Assembly: GCF_011045115.1 (NCBI RefSeq)
Contig: NZ_JAAKZG010000002.1
Coordinates: forward strand, 496,001-560,000
Origin: Mesorhizobium zhangyense
GTDB lineage: Bacteria > Pseudomonadota > Alphaproteobacteria > Rhizobiales > Rhizobiaceae
Direction of reading: 5' to 3'
Length of the DNA: 64,000 bases
Positions 35,014 to 44,303 of the stretch are shown in pieces. Both the position numbers and the translations under genes were made by a program. The notes beneath the pieces were generated by a model that did no database searches, had not been told where the DNA came from, and was given only the letters and a program-made list of their open reading frames with translations. How positions within the stretch are numbered: position 1 is the first letter of the stretch; every line of letters begins with the position of its first letter.

Positions 35014-37659
35014 TTAGGCCAATGTCCGCTCGACGATGTCGCGCAGATCAGCGGATAGATTCTCCGCCGCGCTGATTGCCAGAAGAGCCTCTCGCGCCTT
35101 GGCCTGTCTTCCGGGTTCCAGCGAGCGCCATGACCGCAGGGCGGTCGCCAATCTGGCTGCGACCTGTGGGTTGCGCTTCTCTACCGCCAGAACAGTTTCC
35201 ACGAAGAACTTGTAGCCTGTCCCGTCGGCACGGTGGAAGCCGGTCTGGTTGGCGCTGGCGAAGGTGCCGATCAGCGAGCGCACGCGATTGGGATTGGCCA
35301 TCGAGAAGGCCGGGTGAGCCGTCAGCCTTCGCACCAGATCGACGGCATCCTGGCCGGGCATTGCCGCTTGGATCTGGAACCATTTGTCCATGACGAGCGC
35401 GTCGCTGCGATACTTTTCTTCGAATGCGGCCAGTGCATTCACGGCTTCCGCTGACTTTGGATGGCGATGTGCCAGCACCATCAGCGCGGCTGCGCGATCC
35501 GTCATGTTGGTCGCGGCAGAAAAGTGATCGGCTGCAAGCATCTCGCCGTGCGGCAGTATCGAGAGATAGTCGAGAAGCACGTTGCGCAACGCCCGGCGCC
35601 CGGCGCTGGTTGCATCGGGGCTGAATGAACCTGAAGCGCCAAGTTTTTCGTATAGCGCCTTGAAATGACTCTGGTTCGTCTCGGCGATCGCGCCGACAAG
35701 CGCCTCGCGGGCGGCGTGGATTGCGTCGGGGTCGATGTTCGCGCCGATGTCGCGGGCAATGTCGGCTTCACCCGGCAGGCTGATCGCCAGTGCTCGGAAT
35801 GCGTGCTCAAGCGTTTCATCGCCGGCAATAATGCCGGCCAACTCGACAAGCTCCTTCGCGAATGCGGGCTTCTTGCCACCGAGCACGTTGCGCGTGGCGG
35901 CGATCAGCGCGTCCGTCAGAAGCGTGTTGAAAGCCTGCCAGCGCGAGAAGGCATCGCCATCGTGCCGTGCCAGAAACATCAGGTCTTCCGGCTTCTGCTC
36001 GATGGACAGGGTGATCGGCGCGGAAAAACCGCGGTTGAGCGAGATGGCCGGCCGCTCGGCAACGCCCGAGAACGTCACCACATGACGGCGTTTGCGCAGA
36101 TGGATAACGCCATCCTCGACGCTTGCGCCATCGACCGCGGCATAGGCGATATCCTTGCCGTCCTGGCCGACCAAACCGAAAGCAAGCGGGATATGCATCA
36201 GACGCTTGCGGCTCTCGGATGGTGTCGGCGGCACCGACTGCTCGATCTCAAGTGTGAATTCATTCGACGCGGCATTGTGCGACGCGGCGACCGTCACATT
36301 CGGCGTTCCCGCCTGATGATACCAGAGCGCGAATTGCGACAGGTCGCGGCCGGAGGCATCCTCGAAGACCTGCAGGAAATCCTCGATGGTTGCGGCGTCG
36401 CCGTCATGGCGCTCGAAATAGAGATCCATGCCTTTGCGGAACATATCCGCGCCGAGGATGGTGCGGATCATCCGCACGACTTCCGAACCCTTCTCGTAGA
36501 CGGTGGCCGTGTAGAAATTGTTGATCTCGCGGTAGCGTCGCGGCCGAACGGGATGCGCAAGCGGACCTTGATCCTCCGGAAACTGGTGCGCTCTCAGTGT
36601 GCGAACTTCCGCGATACGCTTCACCGCGCGCGAACGCTGGTCAGCGGAAAATTCATGATCGCGGAAGACGGTCAGGCCTTCCTTGAGACAAAGCTGGAAC
36701 CAGTCGCGGCAAGTGATTCTGTTTCCTGTCCAATTGTGGAAATACTCATGCGCGATGATCGCCTCGATATTGGCGAAATCGGCGTCTGTCGCCGTCTCCT
36801 CGTCAGCAAGGACATATTTGTCGTTGAAGACGTTCAGGCCCTTGTTTTCCATCGCCCCCATATTGAAGTCGGACACGGCGACGATGTTGAAGACATCGAG
36901 ATCGTATTCCCGCCCGAACACCTCCTCGTCCCATCGCATCGAGCGCTTCAGCGAGTCCATCGCATAGGTCGCCAGCCTTTCCTTGCCATGCTCGACATAG
37001 ATGGCGAGCGCGACCTCGCGGCCGGATGCAGTGACAAAGCTATCGCTGACGAGACCGAGATCGCCGGCGACCAGCGCAAAGAGATAGGACGGCTTGGGGA
37101 AGGGGTCGTGCCAGACCGCAAAGTGCCGGCCGTCGCCAAGATCGCCCCGCTCGCCGGGATTGCCGTTCGCCAGAAGCAGCGGCGCTTCGTCCCGCTTTGC
37201 TTCGATGCGCACGGTGTAGACGGAAAGAATGTCGGGGCGGTCGAGAAAATAGGTGATGCGCCGAAAACCTTCCGCCTCGCACTGCGTGCAATAGACGCCG
37301 TTGGAGCGATAGAGGCCCATCAACGCCTGGTTCTGTGAAGGCGCGATTTCCGTTTCGATCAGCAGCCGAAAGCGCTTGCCCGCCGGTGGATTGGCGATCA
37401 CAAGACTTTCCGGCGTGGCCTCATAGGCCGACGGCGCGAGTGCCTTTCCATCGAGCTCGACGCGCTTGAGAACAAGCCCGTCGCCATCGAGAACAAGTGG
37501 TGGCGTGCCGGAAATGCCGTCGCGGCGCTCGATCGTCAGCTCCGAAATCACCCGTGTGCTGTCCGGCGACAGTCGGAAGGTAAGGTCGGTCAGCGGAATG
37601 TGATAATCACTCGGGCGGTAATCCTCGAGGCGGAAGACCTGGCCGGTATCTGTGCGCAT
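35014..37659 (-). CDS. pepN: Aminopeptidase N (M1 family)
   Basis: An 881-residue zinc aminopeptidase. The start ATG at 37659 has AGGAAAG about 8 nt upstream and begins RTDTGQVFRLEDYRPSDYHI, typical of PepN; longer in-frame sequence upstream is not family-like. The exopeptidase motif GAMENKGLNVF and the zinc site HEYFHNWTGNRITCRDWFQL with downstream Glu in LKEGLTVFRD are intact. A large helical C-terminal domain follows. It is cytosolic and releases N-terminal residues from peptides. Confidence 0.96.
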   Translation of the reverse strand: MRTDTGQVFRLEDYRPSDYHIPLTDLTFRLSPDSTRVISELTIERRDGISGTPPLVLDGDGLVLKRVELDGKALAPSAYEATPESLVIANPPAGKRFRLLIETEIAPSQNQALMGLYRSNGVYCTQCEAEGFRRITYFLDRPDILSVYTVRIEAKRDEAPLLLANGNPGERGDLGDGRHFAVWHDPFPKPSYLFALVAGDLGLVSDSFVTASGREVALAIYVEHGKERLATYAMDSLKRSMRWDEEVFGREYDLDVFNIVAVSDFNMGAMENKGLNVFNDKYVLADEETATDADFANIEAIIAHEYFHNWTGNRITCRDWFQLCLKEGLTVFRDHEFSADQRSRAVKRIAEVRTLRAHQFPEDQGPLAHPVRPRRYREINNFYTATVYEKGSEVVRMIRTILGADMFRKGMDLYFERHDGDAATIEDFLQVFEDASGRDLSQFALWYHQAGTPNVTVAASHNAASNEFTLEIEQSVPPTPSESRKRLMHIPLAFGLVGQDGKDIAYAAVDGASVEDGVIHLRKRRHVVTFSGVAERPAISLNRGFSAPITLSIEQKPEDLMFLARHDGDAFSRWQAFNTLLTDALIAATRNVLGGKKPAFAKELVELAGIIAGDETLEHAFRALAISLPGEADIARDIGANIDPDAIHAAREALVGAIAETNQSHFKALYEKLGASGSFSPDATSAGRRALRNVLLDYLSILPHGEMLAADHFSAATNMTDRAAALMVLAHRHPKSAEAVNALAAFEEKYRSDALVMDKWFQIQAAMPGQDAVDLVRRLTAHPAFSMANPNRVRSLIGTFASANQTGFHRADGTGYKFFVETVLAVEKRNPQVAARLATALRSWRSLEPGRQAKAREALLAISAAENLSADLRDIVERTLA

Positions 37660-37823
37660 TTCGTTGACTTTCCTGTCGAAATTCCGGTGTTCTGGCGGAC
37701 TGGGCGGCGAAATCTGGCCCAAAAAAATGAAGGCTGTGCTCTTTACACGAAAGGTCCCCTCGGCAAAACTATGAGGGAGCCTATTTCAGGCCGACATTCT
37801 CCACCGAACATTGCGGGGCAATC

Positions 37824-40133
37824 ATGACCATCGTCACTCCGAAATTCGGGATGGGCGCATCTGTCTTGCGCGTCGAGGACCGGGCTTTCATCACCGGGGC
37901 AGGTCGCTACACCGACGACATCGCGCCGGAGGGCCTGCTGCATGGATACGTGCTGCGGTCGCCCACGGCCAAGGCGACGTTCACGATAGCGTCGGTGGAA
38001 GCTGCCAAAGCTGCGCTGGGCGTGCATCTCGTGCTGACCGGAGCAGACCTCGCCCATCTCGGCGATCTCAAATCCGGCGTCATGCAGCCGCAGCCGGATG
38101 GCACGCGCGCGCCGACCCGCGATATCCCGATCCTTTGCCGCGACCGGGTGAATTATGTCGGCGATGCCGTGGCCTTCGTCGTGGCCGACAGTCGGGCGCT
38201 GGCGCAGGATGCCGCCGAACTGATCGAAATCGACTATGACAGCGAGGATGCCGCCGGCGCGACGGCGACCGCGCTCGATCCCGAGACGCCGCTGGTTTGG
38301 CCCGAACTCGGCTCCAACCGGGCGTTCAGCTATCATATGGGTGACAAGGCCAAGGCGGATGCCGCTTTCGCCAAGGCGGCAAAAGTCACGCGCATCGACT
38401 TCGTCAACAACCGCCTCGTCTGCAATTACATGGAGCCGCGCTCTGCCATCGGCGAGTGGAACTCCGATGAAAACCGCTTCGTGCTGACCACGGGTTCGCA
38501 GGGCGTGCATTCGATGCAGTATATCCTCGCGAACCTCTTCGGCATCGAAAAGAAGCAGTTGCGCGTCATCACCCCGGATGTCGGGGGCGGGTTCGGCCCG
38601 AAGAGTTTCGTCTATCGTGAGCATGCGCTGGTGCTGGAAGCGGCAAAGCGGCTTGGCCGCCCGGTCAAATGGGCCGGCGACCGCACCGAGCATTTCCTCA
38701 CTGACGCGCAAGGCCGCGACAATGTCGTAACCGCCGAAATGGCGATGGACAAGGATGGCCGCTTCCTCGGCCTGCGCGTCAATCTGCTAGCCAATATCGG
38801 CGCATACATTTCGCAATACGGCCCGTTCATTCCCTATGTCGGCATCACCATGTCGACCGGCGTCTACGACATTCAGGCGCTCGATGTTTCCGTGACAGGG
38901 CTCTATACCAACACCTGTCCTGTGGATGCCTACCGTGGTGCCGGCCGACCGGAGGCTGCGTTCCTTCTGGAAAAGCTGGTTTCGGCCTGCGCAAACGAAA
39001 TGGGCCTTTCGTCCGATGAAATCCGCAGGCGCAACTTCATCCGCCCCGATCAGATGCCTTACCGCACGGCCACCGGCCGGCTTTATGATACCGGCGAGTT
39101 CGAAGGCCATATGAATGCTGCGATCGAGCGGGCCGGGTGGAAGACCTTTCCCAAGCGCCTCGAACAGTCGAAAGCGAACGGCAAGGTCCGCGGTATCGGC
39201 ATGGCGACCTATATCGAGGCCTGCGCCTTTCCGGGCTCGGAACCGGCTTTCGTCGAACTGAACGGCGACGGCACGGTGACGTTGAAGATAGGCACCCAGA
39301 CCAACGGGCAGGGCCATGCCACCGCTTACGCCCAGTTCATCTCCGAGAAACTGAACCTCGACATCGACAAGATCCATGTTCGGCAGGGCGATACCGACGA
39401 GTTGAAAGCGGGCGGCGGCACGGGCGGCTCGCGCTCCATTCCGCTCGGCGGCGTATCGGCCGCACGTGCGGGTGAGGATCTGGCCGAAAAGATCAAGCGC
39501 ATCGCGGCGGACGAACTGGAAGCTTCGGCAGGCGACATAGAACTTTCCGATGGCGTCGCCCGCATCGTCGGCACCGATCGCGCGATCGATTTCTCCGCCG
39601 TCGCCAAGGCGGCGAAGAAGCCGGACGATCTCAAGGGTTTCGGCGAGTTCCTTCAGGACGAGTGCACTTATCCCAACGGCACGCATATCTGTGAGGTCGA
39701 GATCGATCCCGATACGGGCGCGACGGAAATCGTCGGCTACACAATCGTCGACGATTTCGGCGTCACCGTGAACCCGATCCTGCTTGCCGGCCAGGTCCAT
39801 GGCGGCGTGGTCCAGGGCATCGGCCAGGCGTTGACCGAGAACACGGTCTACGGCGAGGACGGCCAGTTGCTGACCGCGAGCTTCATGGACTATGCCGTGC
39901 CGCGCGCAGACGATGTGCCGTCCTTCCATTTTGAGACCCGCAACGTGCCCTCGACCACAAATGCACTCGGCATCAAGGGGGCAGGGGAAGCCGGCACCAT
40001 TGGCTCAACGCCGGCTGCGCTCAATGCCGTTGCAGATGCTCTCTACCGGGCTTATGGCATCGGTCATATCGAGATGCCGGCAACGCCTGTGCGTATCTGG
40101 GCAACAATTCAGGAAGCATCGGCTACAAAGTGA
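37824..40133 (+). CDS. Molybdopterin-binding large subunit of a xanthine dehydrogenase/CO dehydrogenase-family hydroxylase (form II, orphan)
   Basis: A 769-residue protein with the Ald_Xan_dh_C domain (about 20-130) and the molybdenum-binding domain (GGGFGPKSFVYREHAL, then VDAYRGAGRPEAAFLLEKLV). AYRGAGR marks it as form II, not true CO dehydrogenase (AYRCSFR). The catalytic Glu is in IKGAGEAGTIGSTPAAL near the C-terminus. The usual FAD and [2Fe-2S] subunits are absent on both sides: pepN is divergent and a DMT exporter follows with GTGA overlap. The substrate is unknown. Confidence 0.88.
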   Translation: MTIVTPKFGMGASVLRVEDRAFITGAGRYTDDIAPEGLLHGYVLRSPTAKATFTIASVEAAKAALGVHLVLTGADLAHLGDLKSGVMQPQPDGTRAPTRDIPILCRDRVNYVGDAVAFVVADSRALAQDAAELIEIDYDSEDAAGATATALDPETPLVWPELGSNRAFSYHMGDKAKADAAFAKAAKVTRIDFVNNRLVCNYMEPRSAIGEWNSDENRFVLTTGSQGVHSMQYILANLFGIEKKQLRVITPDVGGGFGPKSFVYREHALVLEAAKRLGRPVKWAGDRTEHFLTDAQGRDNVVTAEMAMDKDGRFLGLRVNLLANIGAYISQYGPFIPYVGITMSTGVYDIQALDVSVTGLYTNTCPVDAYRGAGRPEAAFLLEKLVSACANEMGLSSDEIRRRNFIRPDQMPYRTATGRLYDTGEFEGHMNAAIERAGWKTFPKRLEQSKANGKVRGIGMATYIEACAFPGSEPAFVELNGDGTVTLKIGTQTNGQGHATAYAQFISEKLNLDIDKIHVRQGDTDELKAGGGTGGSRSIPLGGVSAARAGEDLAEKIKRIAADELEASAGDIELSDGVARIVGTDRAIDFSAVAKAAKKPDDLKGFGEFLQDECTYPNGTHICEVEIDPDTGATEIVGYTIVDDFGVTVNPILLAGQVHGGVVQGIGQALTENTVYGEDGQLLTASFMDYAVPRADDVPSFHFETRNVPSTTNALGIKGAGEAGTIGSTPAALNAVADALYRAYGIGHIEMPATPVRIWATIQEASATK

Positions 40134-41080
40134 ATTCATCTGGGGGGAGGCGGGCCACCAGCCCGCTGACCGGCATTGCCTTCAAGGTTTCGTCGGTCGC
40201 TGTCTTTGTGGCCATGTCGTCGCTGATCAAGGCGGCAGGGCCGTTGCCGAGCGGGCAGATCGTCTTCTTCCGCTCGTTCTTCGCCATGCTGCTGATCCTG
40301 GTTTTCCTAGGGTTTCGCGGCGAGTTGCGTACGGCCTTTCACACCGCGCGCCCTTTCAACCACATGGCACGGGGCATGGTCGGCGTTACGTCCATGGCAC
40401 TGGGCTTCTTTGCTCTCACCCGCCTGCCGCTGCCGGAAGCGATCACGTTGAACTATGCGCAGCCATTGCTGGTTGTCGTGTTCAGCGCGATCTTCCTCCG
40501 CGAGACCATACGTGTTTTCCGATGGAGCGCGGTCGTCGTCGGCCTGGTCGGCGTGCTCATCATTTCCTGGCCCACGCTCACGCTTTTCAGCGGCGGTGGA
40601 GCCATGGGCAATGAAGAGGCGCTTGGCGTGATCGCGGCCCTTGCCGCCGCTGCAGTCTCGGCGGTGGCCTTGATCCTGGTGCGCAGCCTTGTCCACACCG
40701 AAAGAACCGGCACGATCGTGCTTTGGTTTTCGCTGACGGCCACGGTCATATCGCTTGTGACCTATCCTTTCGGCTGGGCATCGCTGACCGGTACACAGGC
40801 CGCGCTCCTGATCGGGTCAGGTCTTTGCGGCGGCCTGGCGCAGTTGCTCATGACCGAAGGCTATCGCCACGCCGAAGTCTCCACCGTCGCTCCGTTCGAA
40901 TACACCTCGATGATCCTTGGCATCGCTGTCGGCTATTTCGCTTTCGGCGATGTTCCGACGATCCATATGCTGGTCGGCGGCCTGATCGTCGTCGGTGCCG
41001 GCATCTTCATCATCTGGCGCGAACAGCGGCTCGGTCTGGAGCGCAAGGCGGCAAGCAAGGCTGCGCCGCCGCCAGGCTGA
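40130..41080 (+). CDS. EamA/DMT-family transporter
   Basis: A 316-residue protein with ten membrane helices in two EamA repeats (RGMVGVTSMALGFFALTRL and EAITLNYAQPLLVVVFSAIF in the first; GLCGGLAQLLMTEGYRHAEV in the second). It starts at GTG (40130), overlapping the hydroxylase stop as GTGA, so the two are co-translated. These proteins export metabolites or amino acids. The coupling suggests it might move the substrate or product of the hydroxylase, but this is inference. Confidence 0.88.
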   Translation: MNSSGGRRATSPLTGIAFKVSSVAVFVAMSSLIKAAGPLPSGQIVFFRSFFAMLLILVFLGFRGELRTAFHTARPFNHMARGMVGVTSMALGFFALTRLPLPEAITLNYAQPLLVVVFSAIFLRETIRVFRWSAVVVGLVGVLIISWPTLTLFSGGGAMGNEEALGVIAALAAAAVSAVALILVRSLVHTERTGTIVLWFSLTATVISLVTYPFGWASLTGTQAALLIGSGLCGGLAQLLMTEGYRHAEVSTVAPFEYTSMILGIAVGYFAFGDVPTIHMLVGGLIVVGAGIFIIWREQRLGLERKAASKAAPPPG

Positions 41081-41085
41081 TTAAT

Positions 41086-41910
41086 TCAGGAAGGCTTTGG
41101 CGCAGCTCCACGCTCTGCCGCCAGCCTCTGGAGGAGGACAGCGGTCTCCGCATCCGCCGGAAAGAAGGATTCGATCGCCAGTTCTGACAGCGTCACATCA
41201 AGCGGCGTGCCGAACACGGTGATCGTGCTGATGAAGGACAGGATATCCTTGCCCAGTCGCAGCCGCAACGGAAGAGCAATCGCTGCAATGTCGGGGTGGG
41301 TCGGCCGCGAATTCGGCGGGCCGCTTGGATAGGTCCGCAGTTCGCGCTCCAGTTCGGCCAGCGTCGCGTCGCCGGAAGCATCGACCTGATGCTTGAGACG
41401 CTCGATCAGATGCGACCGCCATTCGTGCAGATTGACGATGCGCGGCGCGAGACCCTTGGGATGAAGGCTGAGCCGCAGCACATTCACCGGTGGGGTCAGC
41501 AATGATTGATCGGCAATATCGGCTAGAAGCGGCGCGATGGCGGCATTGCTCGCGACCAGATTCCAGTTTCGGTCGACCGCTATCGCGGGAAAGGGCTCAT
41601 GCCCTTTCAGCACCAGCTCCACTGCCGCCATTGCCGGGGCCAGTGAGGTGTCGCTCAGCGCCCTTTCGCTGAAGCTCGGTGCAAAGCCCGCGGCCAGCAG
41701 CAATTGGTTGCGCTGGCGCAGCGGAATATCGAGTTGCTCCGCCAGATGCAGCACCATCTCGCGCGAAGGCGCGGCCCGGCCGCTCTCCACAAAGCTCAGA
41801 TGGCGTTGCGAAATGTCTGCCTCGGCAGCGAGATCGAGCTGGCTCATGCGGCGGCGGGTGCGCCATTCGCGAATGAGGGAGCCGGCGGTGGAAGGTTGTT
41901 GCGTTGTCAT
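41086..41910 (-). CDS. XRE-family regulator with MmyB-like ligand-binding domain
   Basis: A 274-residue regulator. The N-terminal helix-turn-helix reads RMSQLDLAAEADISQRHLSF with VESGRAAPSREM. The C-terminal PAS-like MmyB domain contains PFPAIAVDRNWNLVASNAAI and NVLRLSLHPKGLAPRIVN, which in relatives binds small hydrophobic ligands. It is divergent from a small membrane protein gene (140-nt shared region) that is a likely target. Confidence 0.92.
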   Translation of the reverse strand: MTTQQPSTAGSLIREWRTRRRMSQLDLAAEADISQRHLSFVESGRAAPSREMVLHLAEQLDIPLRQRNQLLLAAGFAPSFSERALSDTSLAPAMAAVELVLKGHEPFPAIAVDRNWNLVASNAAIAPLLADIADQSLLTPPVNVLRLSLHPKGLAPRIVNLHEWRSHLIERLKHQVDASGDATLAELERELRTYPSGPPNSRPTHPDIAAIALPLRLRLGKDILSFISTITVFGTPLDVTLSELAIESFFPADAETAVLLQRLAAERGAAPKPS

Positions 41911-41944
41911 GGCGTCACCTTAGGCGAGGCGCGTTGGCAATTCT

Positions 41945-41961
41945 ATTACCTCCAGCGTAAT
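41945..41961. promoter_or_regulatory. Possible operator in the XRE/membrane-protein divergent region
   Basis: ATTAC (41945-41949), 7-nt spacer, GTAAT (41957-41961) forms a two-fold symmetric site 35 nt upstream of the XRE start and 90 nt upstream of the membrane protein gene. The position suits autoregulation. It is short and could occur by chance. Confidence 0.35.
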
Positions 41962-42050
41962 CGCCGGGCGGCTTTCCGGCAGGCATGGTTCGGTCAGCTC
42001 AGGGCGATGGACGTCCGAAGCACCAAGACTCTCAAAGCTGGAGAAGAACC

Positions 42051-42449
42051 ATGACCATCACTGTTTCGCCCTTCCTTCGCAATGTCCTGCTGCTCGATGC
42101 GGTCGCCAGCGGCGCAACGGCCATTCTGGCAATGGGCGGTGCTTCCTTTCTCTCACCTTGGCTGGGCCTGCCAGCCGACCTGCTATTCTGGTCGGGCGCG
42201 GTGCTCGTGCCTTTCGTTGCCTTCCTCGTCGCGGCGTCCCGGCGCGAGACGCTGGCGCGAATGACCTTGATCGACATCATCGGCATCAATGTTTTGTGGG
42301 TTGTCGCCAGCTTTGGCCTGCTGGTGTCAGGCCTGGTGGCCCCCACGGCACTCGGCATAGCCTTCGTCAGTGCCCAGGCGGTTGCTGTGGCCCTGTTCGC
42401 CGAATTGCAATTCATCGCAATGCGCCGGGCGCGTATCCAGACAGCCTGA
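42051..42449 (+). CDS. Small four-helix membrane protein, divergent from the XRE regulator
   Basis: A 132-residue protein starting at the ATG at 42051 (CTGGAGAAG upstream). Four hydrophobic helices are evident (NVLLLDAVASGATAILAMGG, LLFWSGAVLVPFVAFLVAAS, IIGINVLWVVASFGLLVSGL, LGIAFVSAQAVAVALFAELQ). The C-terminus is basic. I do not recognise a named family. Its likely regulator is the divergent XRE protein. Confidence 0.8.
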   Translation: MTITVSPFLRNVLLLDAVASGATAILAMGGASFLSPWLGLPADLLFWSGAVLVPFVAFLVAASRRETLARMTLIDIIGINVLWVVASFGLLVSGLVAPTALGIAFVSAQAVAVALFAELQFIAMRRARIQTA

Positions 42450-42460
42450 CGATCAGGAAA

Positions 42461-43342
42461 TCAGGTCAGGCTTCTGAGCTTGGCTTTCACTTCGAGAAAG
42501 TCCCGCCACGCAAGTTTCTTGTGGGCGGGATTTCTCAGGAGATAGGCCGGGTGCAGGGTCGGCATAGCGGGAATGACCGTCCCGGCTTTAGTCGTGTGCG
42601 AACGCCAGTTGCCGCGCAGCCGCAAGATGCCTTCGGTCGTATTGAGCAGTGTCTTCGCGGATGGGCCGCCGAGCGTCACCAGCAGTTTCGGATTTGCCAG
42701 TTCGATCTGCCGCTCGATGAAGGGGCGGCAGATTTCGGTTTCGTGCGGCGTCGGCGTGCGGTTGCCGGGTGGTCGCCATGGGATGACATTGGCGATGTAT
42801 ACCGTCGTCCGGTCGAGGCCGATTGCCGCCAGTATCCGGTCGAGCAACTGTCCCGAACGCCCAACGAAGGGCAGGCCCTCGATGTCCTCGTCGCGTCCCG
42901 GCGCCTCGCCGACGAGCATTACCGCGCCATCCGGGTTGCCATCGGCAAACACCATGCTCTTGGCGGTGAATTTCAGATTGCAGCCATCGAATGCAGCCAT
43001 GTGCTGGCGCAATTCGTCGAGCGTGGCTGCATTGCCGGCGAGTTCACGGGCAAGTGCCGCCTGCGCCTCGTCAGGCACGGCGGCGGTCGCTGCCGGCCGG
43101 GGGGCCGGGCTTGCCTGCTGGTCGCGAAACGGTGCGCGCGGAGCAGCCGAGGGAGCGGGCTCGGAATCGGCAGCCTGCCGTGCGGCGGCTTGTGCCGGTG
43201 GCTGCGCGGCTTGCGCCGCCCGAGCGCCCTCCGCGAGGCGGTCAACGGGCTCTTCCGTCAGCGCGTCGTAAGCGCCTGCCTCCGCATAAAAGGCGAAAAG
43301 CTCGGCAAGTCCCGGCGGATCCTGTCTGGCGGTGGAAGTCAT
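42461..43342 (-). CDS. Uracil-DNA glycosylase, family-4-like, with only two cysteines
   Basis: A 293-residue protein. The first 90 residues are Ala/Pro-rich and low in complexity. The glycosylase core has motif 1 GEAPGRDED (145-153), GLPFVGRSGQLLDRIL, VIPWRPPGNRTPTP, and motif 2 HPAYLLR (His264). It removes uracil from DNA. Family 4 enzymes use four cysteines for a [4Fe-4S] cluster; only Cys121 and Cys205 are present in the whole protein. It may therefore belong to the cluster-free branch described from Bradyrhizobium. The downstream region is convergent with a membrane protein gene. Confidence 0.88.
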   Translation of the reverse strand: MTSTARQDPPGLAELFAFYAEAGAYDALTEEPVDRLAEGARAAQAAQPPAQAAARQAADSEPAPSAAPRAPFRDQQASPAPRPAATAAVPDEAQAALARELAGNAATLDELRQHMAAFDGCNLKFTAKSMVFADGNPDGAVMLVGEAPGRDEDIEGLPFVGRSGQLLDRILAAIGLDRTTVYIANVIPWRPPGNRTPTPHETEICRPFIERQIELANPKLLVTLGGPSAKTLLNTTEGILRLRGNWRSHTTKAGTVIPAMPTLHPAYLLRNPAHKKLAWRDFLEVKAKLRSLT

Positions 43343-43377
43343 GTCCTACATTCTTCCGTGGCGGCTGCGAAAGCAAG

Positions 43378-44043
43378 TCAGGTCGAGGGAATGCGCGGGT
43401 CCTGTACCAGATAAAATTGCCGCTTCGGCGTGTAGTCGCTGATGAGGAAGCCGAATGAAGCAGATCGGCGCGGGTCGACCATGCCGTTCCGGTAAAGCAG
43501 CCTGTCATAAGGCTCGAAGTCCCGGCTGAAGTCGGCAAAGCTGTCCGAATAGATGTTCTTGGAATCGGTGCGCCTCTGATCGAAGGAGAGCCCGTCGCCG
43601 AACAGGCTCGCCTGACCGAGTATCTCCTGAAGTTCGAACTCGACCTCGATCCAGGCCTGCTCGCTGCCGTTCAGGATGATCAGTTTCAGGTGGATGAAGC
43701 CGTTGGCATATTTGCCGGAGAAGTCGAACGGGCGGATCGGCTTTGTCGTGCGGATGACCATCGTCACCGGACTCGCCGAGACCAGTTCCTCTTCGATGAC
43801 GATCGGGTCTTCCCGGGTTCCCGTTCCGCCTATCGCCCGTATTTTGAACCCGCCGAGCTCGTCGGAGAAGGAATAAGCGCCGGCAAGCCAGCGCTTGGCT
43901 TCCGGTTTCTCCTCCTGCGCATCGGCCCCGATCGGGCAGACACACAACAACAGAAGCAGGGCAGGAGCGAGAATGCGCAGCAAATCACGGCAAGCCGCGC
44001 TCAGGAACCACGATACGGACCGGAAAATCTCAGCCTTCCGCAT
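43378..44043 (-). CDS. Hypothetical exported protein
   Basis: A 221-residue protein with a long N-terminal region and a hydrophobic signal (LLRILAPALLLLLCVCPIGA, cleaved near ADAQ). The mature part of about 175 residues is beta-rich (AGAYSFSDELGGFKIRAIGG, FHL-type HLKLIILNGSEQAWIEVEF, FGFLISDYTPKRQFYLVQDP). I do not recognise a characterised family, though it reads like a conserved rhizobial periplasmic protein. It is divergent from the ETF-QO gene. Confidence 0.75.
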   Translation of the reverse strand: MRKAEIFRSVSWFLSAACRDLLRILAPALLLLLCVCPIGADAQEEKPEAKRWLAGAYSFSDELGGFKIRAIGGTGTREDPIVIEEELVSASPVTMVIRTTKPIRPFDFSGKYANGFIHLKLIILNGSEQAWIEVEFELQEILGQASLFGDGLSFDQRRTDSKNIYSDSFADFSRDFEPYDRLLYRNGMVDPRRSASFGFLISDYTPKRQFYLVQDPRIPST

Positions 44044-44132
44044 CCGGTCAGTATGACCGAGAACTGCGCCGACGAAAATCCATGAAAGCAGCGATGTTCA
44101 GTGCTTTGTTGCAAAGCATCTCGACGCAATAA

Positions 44133-44159
44133 TTGACGTTTACGTTAACGTCATATAAT
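44133..44159 (+). promoter_or_regulatory. Promoter with LiuR-like operator upstream of the ETF-QO gene
   Basis: TTGACG (44133-44138) and a perfect TATAAT (44154-44159) bracket TTTACGTTAACGTCA (44139-44153). TGACGT (44134-44139) and ACGTCA (44148-44153) form an outer inverted repeat, and ACGTTAACGT (44142-44151) an inner palindrome. The layout places an operator exactly between the two promoter boxes. The motif resembles sites attributed to MerR-family LiuR regulators of leucine/fatty-acid catabolism, of which ETF-QO is a plausible target. Confidence 0.5.
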
Positions 44160-44303
44160 TTGACTGCGGCAATCGCGACGCTTGGCAAAATCCGCAATGT
44201 GAATATGACAGTTGCGCGGTTTCGTGTTGCTATCGGATGCGCTAAGGGAACGCTGAAGCCAGCAAGAATTGCCTGATGGGCAAAAGCCAGTGCGGAGGTT
44301 TGG

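Noticed and set aside
35665-37338. 557-codon plus-strand frame opposite pepN
   Set aside because: Antisense shadow; pepN carries intact catalytic motifs and the frame lacks any recognisable domain.
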